DNA of 64,000 bases from Haliclona indistincta (Eukaryota > Porifera > Demospongiae > Haplosclerida > Chalinidae). The first letter of the stretch is position 1, and every line of letters starts with the position of its first letter. The stretch lies in contig OZ024792.1 in assembly GCA_964017065.1 (NCBI GenBank), positions 4,211,754 through 4,275,753 of the forward strand, written 5' to 3'. The notes below the pieces were generated by a model, which did no database searches, had not been told where the DNA came from, and worked only from the letters and a program-made list of their open reading frames with translations. Positions 1 through 12,000 of the stretch are shown one piece after another. The translations under genes and the position numbers were made by a program.

Positions 1-2466
1 AAGTTTTAGAATATTGGAACCGTAGAGGATTTTCAGAATATTCTTATCTCCCATAACAAAAGTATCATGTTTAGAAAGATTTTCTTTCAGATTGTGCAGT
101 ATTTTATCAGCCCATTGACCATCTTCTGGAATTTGAACAAGCAAACTCTCAAGCAAGTTCAGCGCGTTATAAGAGTAGAGATAACCACGAACGGATTTGA
201 AGATTTCATTAGAACTTGCGATGTCACTGGGTAGCTTCTTCATGATATTGATGCCAAACTCGGCTAAGCTAGTGTTGAAGGTGGTAGACTGCATACTTTG
301 AGTAATCTCCCACTTGAATAAGCCATGAATGGAAGTCATTACCACCACGACATAAACAGCAGCAATAGCTCCTCTAATAAGATTGCTAGAGATCTCCTGG
401 AATTCCTCTTCAAACCACTCAGCAACAGCACTGCCCACCACATACAAATAATTGTAGATGCCTTTGATCTTCGTGTTTTGCGACATCACATCAACAACCA
501 TTGTGGCAAACTTCTTGAGATCACCAGCAAATCCAACGGCCCTTTTAAAATCGTTGGCTATCTCCCAAATTTTCCGATCTGCAGTGGACGCTTCTACTCG
601 GTTGTCACCCCAGTTGGTGAATCCTTCCGTGAAGGAGGTTACCCAAAACACAAGCTGGTCTTTCACGTCCATTAGGCTTGTATTTTCTGATAAGGTAGTC
701 AAAGCTGCAATGTACAACTTCTTGTAAGCATCCAGAAGTAGCTCTCCACTTGGCTGGAGTAGACCAAGCAAAGTGCCATAGTCTCGCAGCTGATGGTAGA
801 CGTCTCCCTCACCGTGAAGTAGTGTTGCGACGAATGTACTGATGCACGAGGGACCAAGTACTAATTTGTGCAATTGCTTTGCCCAGTACAAGTCTTGTCC
901 TCGCATTTTCTGATCCCTGAGGTAGTGCTCTAAACGAGGCATCTTTGACACAAATGCTTGATGATAGAGTGCATTAGCTTGAGTAATATAACCCGGCTCT
1001 TTTGCAAGACCATGCTGAAAGTAGTAGTGGACTTTGAGAGCCTGATCTATAGGAAGGTTTAACATTCCTTGCTGGCATAACTGAGCTATAATATAAGGCA
1101 TAGCAAATCGGCGGTAAAACGAATCAGCACCAGGGAGCTGAGAAATTTCCAGCAAGCTACGGCTTAGCCTAGGTGTGGTTGACAAGCTTAGGAACTTTAA
1201 CCAATCTGGCATGTGATTTTTTACAAAGCAACAAGTTACCGTTTTCAGCATATTTTTGAAGTCCTCGTCAACTCCTGCCGATGCGTAACACAAAGCAAGA
1301 AGGTCAGCTGGTCTCTTCTTTTGCATGTAGGTCGGCTCGACTCTTTTAATAGCAATAGGCTCTGTTTTAGGTTTTGAAACCACTTGACCCTTCCAGCAAT
1401 GATTGTACATAGGGACTCCTTGATATAATTCAAGAAGCGATAGTGTTGCGCTACCAGCAAATGATGTGGAATCATTAGCAATTGTGATATCACCAGCAGA
1501 CACTGGAAAACTGGCCGGATCAGAATGCAATGCTTCTTGGTAAAGGAATACGTAACGGCAAGGAGAACAAATCTTCCATCTTGTATTGGATATATCTTTC
1601 TGAGACATTCTAAATACTGGTGTAGGCAGACCAGTTGGGTCCCACCCATAGCCTATTTCAAGAGCTGGTCCATTGCTAGTAGTACGGCCGGCCCCTGGAC
1701 TATCCACACCTGTGCATTTCCCAGAACATATCTTGTTTGTTGGGTCATAGCAGGTTGAAGTCGAGATGGATGTTACGAAATTGCGTGGAACAGCTACACC
1801 TTGGATGGCATGGAATGTAGTAGTTTCTGCAGTACTGCCTACAGCATACATGCCGTGAAAGTAATGTCCATGGTCGTGAAATTGCAAGCACCCATAGAGA
1901 AATATGTCAGGGTGTTCGTAACGCCAGTAGAGCTGCTCTCGACCAAAGTACGTCACCTCGAGTGGCACCTGGTAGTTGTTGACAACGATTCCATCGCGAT
2001 GAACAGTTATGGTGGGAGATTTGGAGTCATCTTTGTACGATGCTATGGACGAGTCGTAGACTGCAAAAAATAAATGCAAATCATATTTAAAAAATGAAAC
2101 AGTACACGTTGTAGTGGTGTAATGGTGTAGGGGAATGTGTACTCTTTCAGTAGTGTAGGGGGATGTGTGCTCTTTCACACTTCTACTGTAAACATACAAA
2201 TACAACTATGTTTCACCTCGTGTTTTAAATTCTCGACGAGGAAACACGTTCCAGTATGAGTGCGGTTCTTCGCGAGGAGCAGCAGGGCCATGGACAGGAG
2301 ATAGCCGCGGAGGCAAAGCTGCAGAAGACCACCAGTCACCGGGGAACGACATGCTGTAGCACACAGTGGTAACAGGTCCCAGCTGATAATAGCGACAGGT
2401 CTCAGTAGAAAGCAAGACTAGCTTGACTGATATCAGCAGTAGTAGCAACTGAACAAATCCCAGCAA
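1..2466 (-). CDS. Large unrecognised secreted or membrane protein, 5' part, runs off left edge
   Basis: On the minus strand, one frame stays open without a stop from 2059 to the window edge (about 686 codons). It is joined to an upstream exon ending at 2217 by a 157-bp GT-AG intron (donor after CGAG, acceptor TTTTTTGCAG); frame and phase match. The upstream exon begins with a strongly hydrophobic stretch ending in STETC, like a signal peptide, but no in-frame ATG precedes it. The first codon there is TTG and a TGA lies further upstream, so the true start is probably in another short exon I could not place. The first in-frame Met follows the hydrophobic stretch. A second hydrophobic segment lies near the left edge (minus strand of about 300-375). 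Cys-containing motif CSGKCTG near 1740. I do not recognise the family. The 3' end is outside the window. Confidence 0.7.
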
Positions 2467-2665
2467 GCAACAGTTAAGAACTGATTCTCAAAACGACACA
2501 CGTGACAAAAGGCACAATGCAATGCATCATGTGCAGACACATAGCTTACAAGCTTACCAGCTAGACGTACCCTAGTACATTACCAGATACAGTAATATTG
2601 TTCTTAAAACAATTGAATACAATTACAATAATTATCTTCGGGCTGAAATAAAAAATAAACAATAG

Positions 2666-3844
2666 CTACCAAGCGACAGTATTCTGCCAACTTAACAACT
2701 CTAACAGTGCAGCATTGTAAGATCCATATATATCATTCAACTGCTGTTTGTGGTGACTGCTAAGCTGATGATGCGGTGCCAGAGGACCAGCGCCTTTGTT
2801 GTAGACTCGTGAAGTTATCTGCTCCAACTGGTCTTTCTTCAAAGGACTGAGCTCAAGAAACTCAATGGCTTGTTTCAAAATTAGAGTAGGGCTATGAAAG
2901 AATTCTTCACTATTAACAATCATGATATTTTCTGCTGGAAAGTTGCAAAGCCAATTCATTAAAAACACATAGTACAGCCCTTCGTAAATCATACTGTCAC
3001 AGCATCCAAATACACATCTTAATTTTGACCAGCTCGAAGATGGTTCGGATGAAAAACTGAATTTCTTTTTTAAAACGGCTGTTCTTAGCAGTTCAAGTTC
3101 ATGCTCTGTTGTGTCTTGTATTGTTGTAAAGCTGTTGTATTTACCATACTCTTTTCTTGTCACGCGCATCATAAAGTTTGACACGTAACGATCAATAGGG
3201 TTTCTTAGCAATATGATTATCTTGGGCATGTCTCCACATGTCTTCAGTATCCTCTGCGGAGCATAACAGTGCACGAGATTATCAACACTAGCATCTCCAC
3301 TCATCATGTCACGAGGGAACATAGAAAGATATCGCTTCAGTGGAACAGTTTGATAATTGTGAGCAAAGTAGGCCGTTTCACCAATCATTGTCGAGACATT
3401 CAGCCGGATTCCTTTAAAGTCTGGATGGTGTGACAGGTAATTGTACAGTGAAGTGGTGCCTCCTTTCTTGGCCCCGATGATGAACAACTGAGGACACATA
3501 CTAGTTCGAGGCACAATGACATTTTGCCAGTCTTTTATCAGCATTTTTGACTTAGCTGGGCATGTACTCAGATTGAACTTCAGATGACTGGCTAGACGAG
3601 TTAATGAGTGGGTGTGGTGATCAGGTATTTGGTCATCATCTTGCTGTAGACCACTATCCAAATCTCTATCAGCACTATCTCTAACTGTCACAGGAGGCCG
3701 TTGGTAGATCACATGAGACTGATACTTTTTCGTGACAGTGCTGTTTCGAAGAACGTACACAGAGATCAGAAGAATGAGAATCAATGTAGTGAACGTGACC
3801 CCGATCAGTCTCCGGCGAGCAGGAGGTACACTGATAGTCAGCAT
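2666..3844 (-). CDS. Golgi type II membrane sulfotransferase (Sulfotransfer_1 family)
   Basis: Single-exon 392-aa protein. Residues 13-32 are a hydrophobic signal-anchor preceded by RRR, giving type II topology as expected of Golgi sulfotransferases. The 5'-phosphosulfate loop is visible as GAKKGGTTSLYNYL (about 124-137, with the catalytic-type Lys), and the 3'-phosphate motif as LLRNPIDRYVSN (about 212-223). These bind PAPS, the sulfate donor. The layout, with GETAYF and GDASVD between the motifs, resembles CHST15/NDST-type glycan sulfotransferases, but the acceptor glycan cannot be told from sequence. The ATG at 3844-3842 is the first in frame, and the anchor follows directly. A promoter-like octamer lies 69 bp upstream. 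Family confident, substrate unknown. Confidence 0.88.
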   Translation of the reverse strand: MLTISVPPARRRLIGVTFTTLILILLISVYVLRNSTVTKKYQSHVIYQRPPVTVRDSADRDLDSGLQQDDDQIPDHHTHSLTRLASHLKFNLSTCPAKSKMLIKDWQNVIVPRTSMCPQLFIIGAKKGGTTSLYNYLSHHPDFKGIRLNVSTMIGETAYFAHNYQTVPLKRYLSMFPRDMMSGDASVDNLVHCYAPQRILKTCGDMPKIIILLRNPIDRYVSNFMMRVTRKEYGKYNSFTTIQDTTEHELELLRTAVLKKKFSFSSEPSSSWSKLRCVFGCCDSMIYEGLYYVFLMNWLCNFPAENIMIVNSEEFFHSPTLILKQAIEFLELSPLKKDQLEQITSRVYNKGAGPLAPHHQLSSHHKQQLNDIYGSYNAALLELLSWQNTVAW

Positions 3845-3912
3845 TGGGAGATCAGCGGCTAGCTCGATCGATCAGCGCCCACTACTCCACGCATAAAGAA
3901 GACGAACTGTCT

Positions 3913-3920
3913 GTCACGTT
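3913..3920 (-). promoter_or_regulatory. AACGTGAC octamer upstream of the sulfotransferase
   Basis: AACGTGAC on the minus strand, about 69 bp before the sulfotransferase ATG. The same octamer stands 33 bp and 60 bp before the start codons of the two TMEM144-like genes. A role as an E-box/CRE-like promoter element is inference. Confidence 0.4.
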
Positions 3921-3985
3921 CGTCGGCATGTTGTAAACTCCGCCCAGCTCCGCCTCTTTTATGCGAGCGGGTATTTCAAAAATTA

Positions 3986-6609
3986 TTATTCTGTTGTGTA
4001 GCCAACAATGAAGACAACCATTGCAACAACTGATACTAGCAGCGATAATCCAAACATCAAGAACAGTGATTTACCCTCAAGTTCTGACAAGGAGTACTTG
4101 CACACCTTGTAAACTTCCTTGAGAGCAAAAATGCTTGTTGAAATAGCAAACACCTGGTTTAAACATGATCATAAGTCACTTGTAGAATAAATACTGTGCT
4201 CACAATAGTTATGATTGGTGTAGCTATACCAGGAGGGATCATGCTCTCGGCTGCCAGCTGTCCAACTGTGTGGTTCAACAGTAAATGAGAGGTATACACA
4301 TCATAACTGACCTAGTCCGAGTCCCCATAATATTCCAGCAAAAGCAGCTGACAAAATCATTATTGGTTCAATACTAGGTCCACCTGCTGGCTGACAAGCC
4401 TTCACTGTTTGCACACCACGACTGTCCGGTAGTTTAACGATCGCAAGCCAAGACGAGAGGAGTATTATCAAGAATAAAGATGTAACAATCAATGAACCAC
4501 TTAAATGCCCAAACAAATAGGCAAGCGCTGAATAAAAATGGTAGACAGTGGATTATAGGTAATAGGCAACTCACAGTTACAAGGAAACAGCGAAGAATCA
4601 TCACATTTTCTCAGAAATTTGATGGATACATACTGCCAGCCCCAACACAGACCAATGAGCACGCCAGCGAATGCTCTACAGTGCAGATACATCATGACAC
4701 ATCATGTGTTGGACATGATGTGTCATGTGTTGGACATGACCAGGCACATCATGTCCAACAGCAACTACTCATACTTACAGCATGACTCTTTTCCGAGCTC
4801 TTTTCAAATGAATTTTACATGGATTGTTAGAGATGTCTTTTTTATTCTCACAGAGAGGTTTAGATTCGTCGCTCTTTTATTACAAAAATTAAGTATTACT
4901 CATCTAAAATATTTTTCTTACCTGATTTGCACCATTTTTAGGTATTTTTTTAGCAGGTCTTATAGGTTCAGAGAAAGCATCACGCTGACGTCGACCACCT
5001 TTGTTACGTGCTTCTTGCTGCAAGCTTTGGTGTAGTTTCGCTCCATCGCGACCATGATAAGGAAGTGCTACATCCGCTGTATCACGACCATGATAAGGAA
5101 GTGCTACATCCACTGTATCGCGACCATGATAAGGAAGTGCTACATCCGCTGTATCACGACCATGATAAGGAAGTGCTACATCCACTGTATCGCGACCATG
5201 ATAAGGAAGTGCTACATCCGCTGTATCACGACCATGATAAGGAAGTGATAGTTCCACTGTATCGTGACCATGATAAGAAAGTGCTACATCCGCTGTATCG
5301 TGACCATGATAAGGAAGTGATAGTTCATTATTACTATCTTTCTTCATGACCCCTACCACCAGGAGTAGAAAGGCGCTAAAATGTGCAAATGTAAATACTC
5401 AACTGTTATTCTTATGTGTGCATATACTTACCTAATGAAAAGCAACACGACACTGCTAATGCATGCAACAGAGTTACTGCATTCAACACACAGTCCATAT
5501 CTGCATAGACAAAATGAAAATGTTCTTGATAAAGCCAGTGACTTTAGCTTAAGTAAAGTTGCGAAAATACTGCTAATTATACTACATGTATTCATGTACA
5601 AAAAACCAATACTCACTGATTTAGTAACCAGTTTGCAATCAGGATGGTGATACTAATGATAGCACCGGATATAGCAATACCAAACTGACCAATGACAGGC
5701 AGTATAAGAAGTAGACCAAGAGAGAGCAGTATACCACCAGTAGTGGAGAAATAGTAGAATATTGGCTGCCCTGTGATGGCAAAATTGACAACCATTCCAA
5801 CCAACCACATTGATATGCTCATTATCCACTGAAATGCAACAAAACTGATCAGATTTGCTACAAAGAAAATAAAGCAAACTGGTATAATCATAATTATTAC
5901 TACTAACCAGTCTTTTTTACATAACAGAACTTTATTAGGACAAATCCAGAAAACTGTGCCAATGATCCCAGTATAGCCACAATCACTCCTGCAGCTGTCC
6001 TGCCTGCTTCAGTAATGCCCTCAAAGTCAGTAAAATTGGTGCATTCTAAACGGCCAGCTGGCACTAGAGGGATTGCTTCAGATACATTGCTCGCTATGAG
6101 ATTTTGAGAATGTGAACAAAAAGAGAAAAAAACAACATCACTGTAAACAAGGTTGGTATGTAGCATGAGTATTTGGTTGATTAAGTTATCACAGCATCAT
6201 ATCACTATATTAAGTCATGGTATTTACTATGCTTTATGCAAGATAGAGCTGACAAAGCTCCAGATGTAATCACAATTGGGGAAAGTCCACTGCATGAACA
6301 TTTGACTGCACACAGTGCACAAATCTCACAGCATGCAGCTAGGCCGTTCATGCATGCATGTATGTATGCGTACAGGTTGTGCAGATGCACAATGGCATAT
6401 TCAACAGCTACACAAAATCTAAGATTATAGTGTGAGCTGGAAATTAATAATACTGTTAGTGGACTTGACTTACTTTGCATTCCAAGAGGAGGAGTGCAGA
6501 CAGCAGAAAAATACGATTCATTCGCCCAGCACGATGTACAGCTAGCGCACTGTATGCACATGCTGATAATAAGCAGCGCCATCACCAGTAATAAAGTGTT
6601 CGTCTTCAT
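3986..6609 (-). CDS. TMEM144-like 10-TM protein, copy A
   Basis: Nine exons on the minus strand: 6609-6474, 6093-5908, 5857-5617, 5375-4922, 4846-4779, 4675-4575, 4527-4312, 4265-4204, 4153-3986. They total 1632 nt, exactly 543 codons plus stop, with GT-AG borders. A signal peptide and a short Cys-rich ectodomain (SCWANES...C) come first, then TM segments typical of the TMEM144/drug-metabolite-transporter-like family: FQWIMSISMWLVGMVVNFAI, FGHLSGS, GILWGLGLG and a C-terminal FALKEV (human TMEM144 has a comparable FKE motif). Transported substrate unknown. The loop between TM4 and TM5 carries eight copies of a 12-residue repeat that the neighbour lacks. Tandem paralogue of copy B. The exon 3 acceptor was chosen by phase. 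Confidence 0.85.
4696..4724. repeat. Perfect 12-bp-arm inverted repeat in an intron
   Basis: GACACATCATGT and its exact reverse complement, separated by GTTGG, just upstream of exon 6 of TMEM144-like copy A. Near-copies of the half-site continue to about 4760 (repeated CATGTGTTGGACATGA). No function evident. Confidence 0.6.
5043..5327 (-). repeat. Coding 36-bp minisatellite (12-aa repeat), 72-bp higher order
   Basis: About eight tandem 36-bp units inside exon 4 of TMEM144-like copy A, encoding PYHGRDT(A/V)DVAL. Units alternate between TAD and TVD forms (GTATCACG versus GTATCGCG on the + strand), so the true period is largely 72 bp. The unit length keeps the frame open. Other frames are also open across the repeat but carry no independent evidence of coding. 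Confidence 0.9.
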
Positions 6610-6641
6610 GATTCGCGGTTCGCAAGAGACTGATAACGAAT

Positions 6642-6649
6642 AACGTGAC
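6642..6649 (-). promoter_or_regulatory. AACGTGAC octamer upstream of TMEM144-like copy A
   Basis: On the + strand it reads AACGTGAC, 33 bp upstream of the copy A start codon. It matches the octamers before copy B and (on the other strand) before the sulfotransferase. Regulatory role is inference. Confidence 0.4.
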
Positions 6650-6717
6650 CATTATAACGATTATTTTGCGCGGTATATTCAAAAATTGAAATCACGTGAG
6701 AGATTTGTTGTTAATGT

Positions 6718-8274
6718 TCAGTTGTATGATACAGCATAGAGCACCATTCCGGACACTCTCAGTGTGAATAAAGACAGGTAGAAAACTATATACCAGCCCT
6801 GCAAGAGATATGAAATTGTGAGAATACGCGACAAATAACACTTGCCCTGATTTCTTTGAAAAATATGACTCCAACTGGTGAACTAATTATACAACAACCC
6901 TATGACAAAAATGTTATTATAGTATTTTCATAGAACTATTCAACTCACAGCTAAAGTGACAGGAAGGCCGATGCCAACACCAAAAATGTCATTGGTAGAT
7001 AACAAAGCAACTGGACATAATAATTTTGTTAACATTTTTCTTCTAGATTTTTTTAGCTTTCTCACCTAAACCAAGTCCCCACATCAGTCCTGCACAGAGA
7101 GCATGACCAACAAGAGTCCCACTCACTGTCACCTGACATCGTTTTACAGCACAATACACTAACAATACTACACTACTAGTAAGTAAAGATCCACTCAAGT
7201 GACCGAAAACATACTCCACACCTGAAGAAACAAGATAATCAAGTGAAGTTTGTATCATTCTGTTAGCTTACTATAGCAAGAAAATTTGTGACAATGCTTC
7301 AGAAACTCTAGTGGAAGAAATTGAAAACCAAACAGAAGTCCAACAACTACTGAAATTCCGTATCCCCTGGACCAAAGAAAATTAGCACAATAGTTAACCG
7401 ATTAGAATCTTTTACGCTTACAACAAGAATTTTTTTCTTCCAATAATGAATGCTAGTACTTTCTGATCAAATTTTTCATTTTTAAGTCGATTTGCTTTCG
7501 CATAACGTGTTCCACCAACTCCATCAAAGTATCCATCCATCCGTGGTACGCGGTTGATAGAATGGGTCTTAACATCATCGTCAGAATGGGCGGCGTCATC
7601 ATCTGATTTTACATGGTTTCTGTGGCTCCTTGCATCAGGTGCATACACACTATTGTAGTTTGGATGTCTGCTAGTTACCAGGTTAGTACGATCGTCATCA
7701 CTTTGATTTCCACTGGTCATTCTCTAAAAAATATATCATTCTAGACATGCTAAAGTTCTTGGGTAATGATGATACCTCTTCATCGTTATCCTTATCAGTA
7801 TTATCTTGTTGTTTTCTGTTACCAGTGCTTTTTACTAGAATCACTAGAAGCGTGCTAAGTTGAGAACATGCAACACATGCATTAGTGATAGGAAAGTGGT
7901 CTAGCTAGGAAACGTTACCTTAATGTAACACACACGATTGCAGCAATATTCTCTCCACTGTTGGGGTTAGGTTTGCACAAGATGAACCTGCAATGAAAAT
8001 AAAAATTCACCGAAAAAGTTTTGTTGGTCAGTGCTCACTCATTGGTGATCCAGCCTGATATTAGTGTGATACCTCCTGCCACGACCATCATCACAGCCAT
8101 CCCTACCAACTTGATGGCTACCATTGCAGCCATGAGACCAAGAGAGAGCAGTACCCCGCCAGTAGTTGAGAAATAATACAGTGTTGGCTGTTCAGTAATA
8201 GCAAAGTTGACCACCATCCCAACCAGCCACATCGATACATTCATAATCCATTGAAACATCATCCCATCACCTTG

Positions 8275-8334
<60 letters not shown>

Positions 8335-8749
8335 TGGAAGAGGGATCGGCAGTGGACACACCTATATCGACTCTTTTAGCATTAACAAAGGTGAGTCCAA
8401 GAGCAACAGGAGCTATGACAGCACCAAGGATCCCAACAGCACCTACTGTCACATCAGAGATATTGGTGATTTTATGATGACAGAGTGTGTTCAGAACATC
8501 TCTCTCCTTACTGGTAGCATTGCTCACTAAGGAGTGTAAAAATAACTACAGTATTACTTTTGAATAGCACAAAAGAGTAGCTATGTTTTAGCAAGCCTAA
8601 CGTATCTGGAGGGGCAGTAATTATATACCTCTCAATGGTTTGTAGCATATAAAGGATGTTGCTGGCAGCGATGTGTTCATCCAGCAGGACTCACACTCAC
8701 ACACTAGTGTCACGACAGTCAGTAGTACCAGAGCCCGGTCTGGAGCCAT
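6718..8749 (-). CDS. TMEM144-like 10-TM protein, copy B
   Basis: Eleven exons: 8749-8629, 8526-8362, 8270-8039, 7987-7919, 7854-7776, 7723-7422, 7366-7272, 7221-7066, 7010-6949, 6899-6846, 6798-6718. They total 1416 nt, 471 aa in one frame. The signal peptide and CESCWMNTS ectodomain match copy A. GDGMMFQWIMNVSMWLVGMV is the TMEM144 signature, followed by FGHLSGS, LMWGLGLG and VIFFKEIR. Two introns are odd. Intron 2 (8361-8271) is almost entirely a (CT)n tract on the sense strand, and intron 10 starts with GC (AGG|GCAAGT), a GC-AG intron supported by the phase count. The TM4-5 loop is acidic (SDDD repeats) and lacks the 12-aa repeats of copy A. Likely a membrane carrier; substrate unknown. 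Confidence 0.86.
8281..8331. repeat. (GA)n microsatellite forming the polypyrimidine tract of a short intron
   Basis: About 25 uninterrupted GA units on the + strand (CT on the coding strand). It occupies most of a 91-bp intron of TMEM144-like copy B and runs directly into the acceptor CTTGTGCAAG. Confidence 0.95.
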
Positions 8750-8808
8750 CTCAATTCAGCCCCGACACACTGTTTCACATCTAGACTTCCAACTAGCTAG
8801 CTTGTAAT

Positions 8809-8816
8809 AACGTGAC
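8809..8816 (-). promoter_or_regulatory. AACGTGAC octamer upstream of TMEM144-like copy B
   Basis: AACGTGAC on the + strand, 60 bp upstream of the copy B start codon; third occurrence of this octamer close to a start codon in the first 9 kb. Regulatory role is inference. Confidence 0.4.
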
Positions 8817-9072
8817 AAACGCGTGCTAGCTGTAAAAACTCCAGGGCGTGGCTCCCTTCACACACAATATTCATCAATAATCTATTCATTGATAAAATCT
8901 TAATTCCAGATGAATGCACCTAAACTAGTCTGTGAAAAACTATATTGTCATTGTCACTACTAACTTGCAAAAAGCTATATGGTACAACTGAGTCAGCATT
9001 ACAATACCACTACAGATACAAACACACGCAGAGATTAAAAATAAGATCGGATGATAACACCAATGAATACTC

Positions 9073-12000
9073 TCAAGCACAGGTGGAACAATATGGCTGA
9101 TCAAACTTTGCAAAGAAACGGCCACCCTCCAGTGAACGATGGCAGGTCTGAAAAAAAAACCAAAATAATGTAAAATTCATTGCAAACATATTTTTACTCA
9201 CAGTACACACGAAGCATTGAGGATGCCAGTTATGGTCCAAAGCCTCAACCCACAGGTCATTGGCACCAATGTTTTTATGACAGCCATTGCAAGTAGTGCC
9301 ATAAGACTGGTCAAAGCAATTCTTGCAGAACAGCTCGTTGTTATCTATGTTGAAACCTTCTTGCGAGGTCAGATTGACATTACATTTGGTACACAGGAAA
9401 CATTCGTGATGATAGAAATGCTCTGCACCGCTCACAGTCGGCTAAAGAGACGAATAGAAATAGTGCATAGTATAACAGTGAGTTCAGGCTTACCCCAACA
9501 ATTGCACTTTTGCATTTAAAGCAAGTCTTGGCAACCTTATTCTCATAGCACTCCTCACAGTAGATGTCTTCATCTTCAAACACAAAGGTACCGCTTGATA
9601 AGGTTTTGTTACAGCTACAGCATATGAAGTGCTCAGTATGCCAGACCTTGCCCATGGCTGAGGCATATGGGCCTCTGGGGTAGCACATGTATAAGGTTAG
9701 TCAACATAAGAAGCACACACATTTACCTGATAGGCTCATGACATTTTTCACAGACACCCTGACGACTGGTTACTTTAGTGGGAGTCTTGGGAGCTATACC
9801 AAGTACACACAATGATTTCGATATTATAGATAACACAAACTCACAGGCAGGAGGAGGTTGGGCTGACTGCACAGTCGGTGGAGGAGCTGGCTTGTTGAAA
9901 GGTGCTGTCTTGGGACCACTGTTAGAGGCTACCTTCATCGAGGTAGTGCTAAAGGTACTGGGACTAGAGGATGGAGCTACCGAGAGAGAACCACTACAGT
10001 GAGTGTCATGTGACTATCATGTGCTTACGGCCTGGTCGCTGGGAAGTTTTCTTCACACCACCATCATCAATGACAATGTTCTTCATCTGATGAGTTACAT
10101 CTTCTTGAGGTGGAGGAGGTGCAGGAGGACTATAAAAACCAGCAAAACCTCAATGACTATGATAGGAGTGACTCTAGACTAGTGTGGTAGAGTACCACTA
10201 GTGAGGTTGAGCCCCATAGCTAATGTGGGTATGTTTTGTGTGGTGGCGTACTCTCACCCGAGTTTTGATGGCGCCTCTACAGTAATTTTCTTGAATGATG
10301 GTGACTGTTGGCTGGACTGAGCCCCAGTTTCCAGACCACTACCAGGACTGAAGAAATAAAAAAGGCCATTCACTGCACTGCTAAAAATGACTTTGAAATG
10401 CATCACTTACACTACATCAGATGGAGCGGCCTTTGGCATTTGCGATACAGCAGCTAAATACAAAAAGAGAAAAGTATTATTATACTAGAAATACAATTTT
10501 GCAGGAATTGCCTCATGACACATGAGGTCCGTATTTTGCATTCATAAGCGCAACATAAAATATATAATAAAAAACTCACGCCACTTCATGGCCCACGCAC
10601 TGTCACAAATAAATTCGCTTGGCAATTACTTACACATAGTAATAGTTGACTTTTGTGGCTGGCTAGGGGCAGCAGGATTAGCAGTAGTAGGAGGAGGGGC
10701 TGAGGTAGATGAGGGAGGAGGAGGAGGTCTGGGTCGTTCCGCAGTGGCTGCAGGAGGAGCCGAGTGGAATGTAGCTTGCATCACAACAGCAGCTACTTTA
10801 GGCTGTTCTCTGTGTGAGAGCAGCAAATAGCACGGCACTAACTCCATTTCTTCTAACACTCACTTTGTCAGTTTGAGAGTCAGAGATGCTCCTGCACTCT
10901 TGACCAGCTGTTGAGCTTGATGATGAGACAGTCCATCTGTTGAAGTGTCATTAATCGCCTGTATAAAGTCTCCCTCTTCTACACCACCCCTCACTGCCTT
11001 GCCTCCAGGAGTAAGCTGGATATAAGAGAACCGATTAATACCTCTTTTAGCATACGTCAGGTCAGTAGCTGACTCATATTTAGGGTTGACACAGACAAAC
11101 TATACTAGAAATTTTTTATTTATCTGGACTAAAGAACCAATCATGAATAGAAAATCAATAATAGCAAGTCAACTAACAAGGCTATGTCACAAGTGTAGCT
11201 GTTTAATGTAGTGTTACCTTATGAGTGGTTAGCTAGCCATAATTCTTACATGATGTTTGCATTGATGACTAGTCTTGTGTAATAGCATTGCTATCAAAAC
11301 AGCCATCAAATGCAGCACATACAGCTTGTGAATAATGGTGACATGGTGTGTACCTAGACTGACGGGGCTAACAATGGTGACACGGTGTGTACCTAGACTG
11401 ACGAGGCTAACAATGGTGACACAGTGTGTACCTAGACTGACGAGGCTAACAATGGTGACACAGTGTGTACCTAGACTGACGGGGCTAACAATGGTGACAC
11501 AGTGTGTACCTAGACTGACGAGGCTAACAATGGTGACACAGTGAGTACCTAGACTGACGAGGCTAACAATGGTGACACAGTGTGTACCTAGACTGACGAG
11601 GCTAACAATGGTGACACAGTGTGTGCCTAGACTGACGAGGCTAACAATGGTGACACAGTGAGTGCCTAGACTGACGAGGCTAACAATGGTGACACAGTGT
11701 GTACCTAGACTGACGAGGCTAACAATGGTGACACAGTGTGTGCCTAGACTGACGAGGCTAACAATGGTGACACAGTGAGTGCCTAGACTGACGAGGCTAA
11801 CAATGGTGACACAGTGTGTACCTAGACTGACGAGGCTAACAATGGTGACACAGTGTGTGCCTAGACTGACGAGGCTAACAATGGTGACACAGTGAGTGCC
11901 TAGACTGACGAGGCTAACAATGGTGACACAGTGTGTACCTAGACTGACGAGGCTAACAATGGTGACACAGTGAGTACCTAGACTGACGAGGCTAACAATG

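Noticed and set aside
5008..5349. Plus-strand open frames across the 36-bp repeat (HDKEVLHPLY and MIRKCYI repeats)
   Set aside because: They exist only because the unit is a multiple of three; the minus-strand frame fits splice sites and the TMEM144 frame.
8035..8527. Leu-Ser repeat proteins over the GA microsatellite
   Set aside because: The tract is intronic; joining 8362 to 8270 gives the family motif GDGMMFQW.
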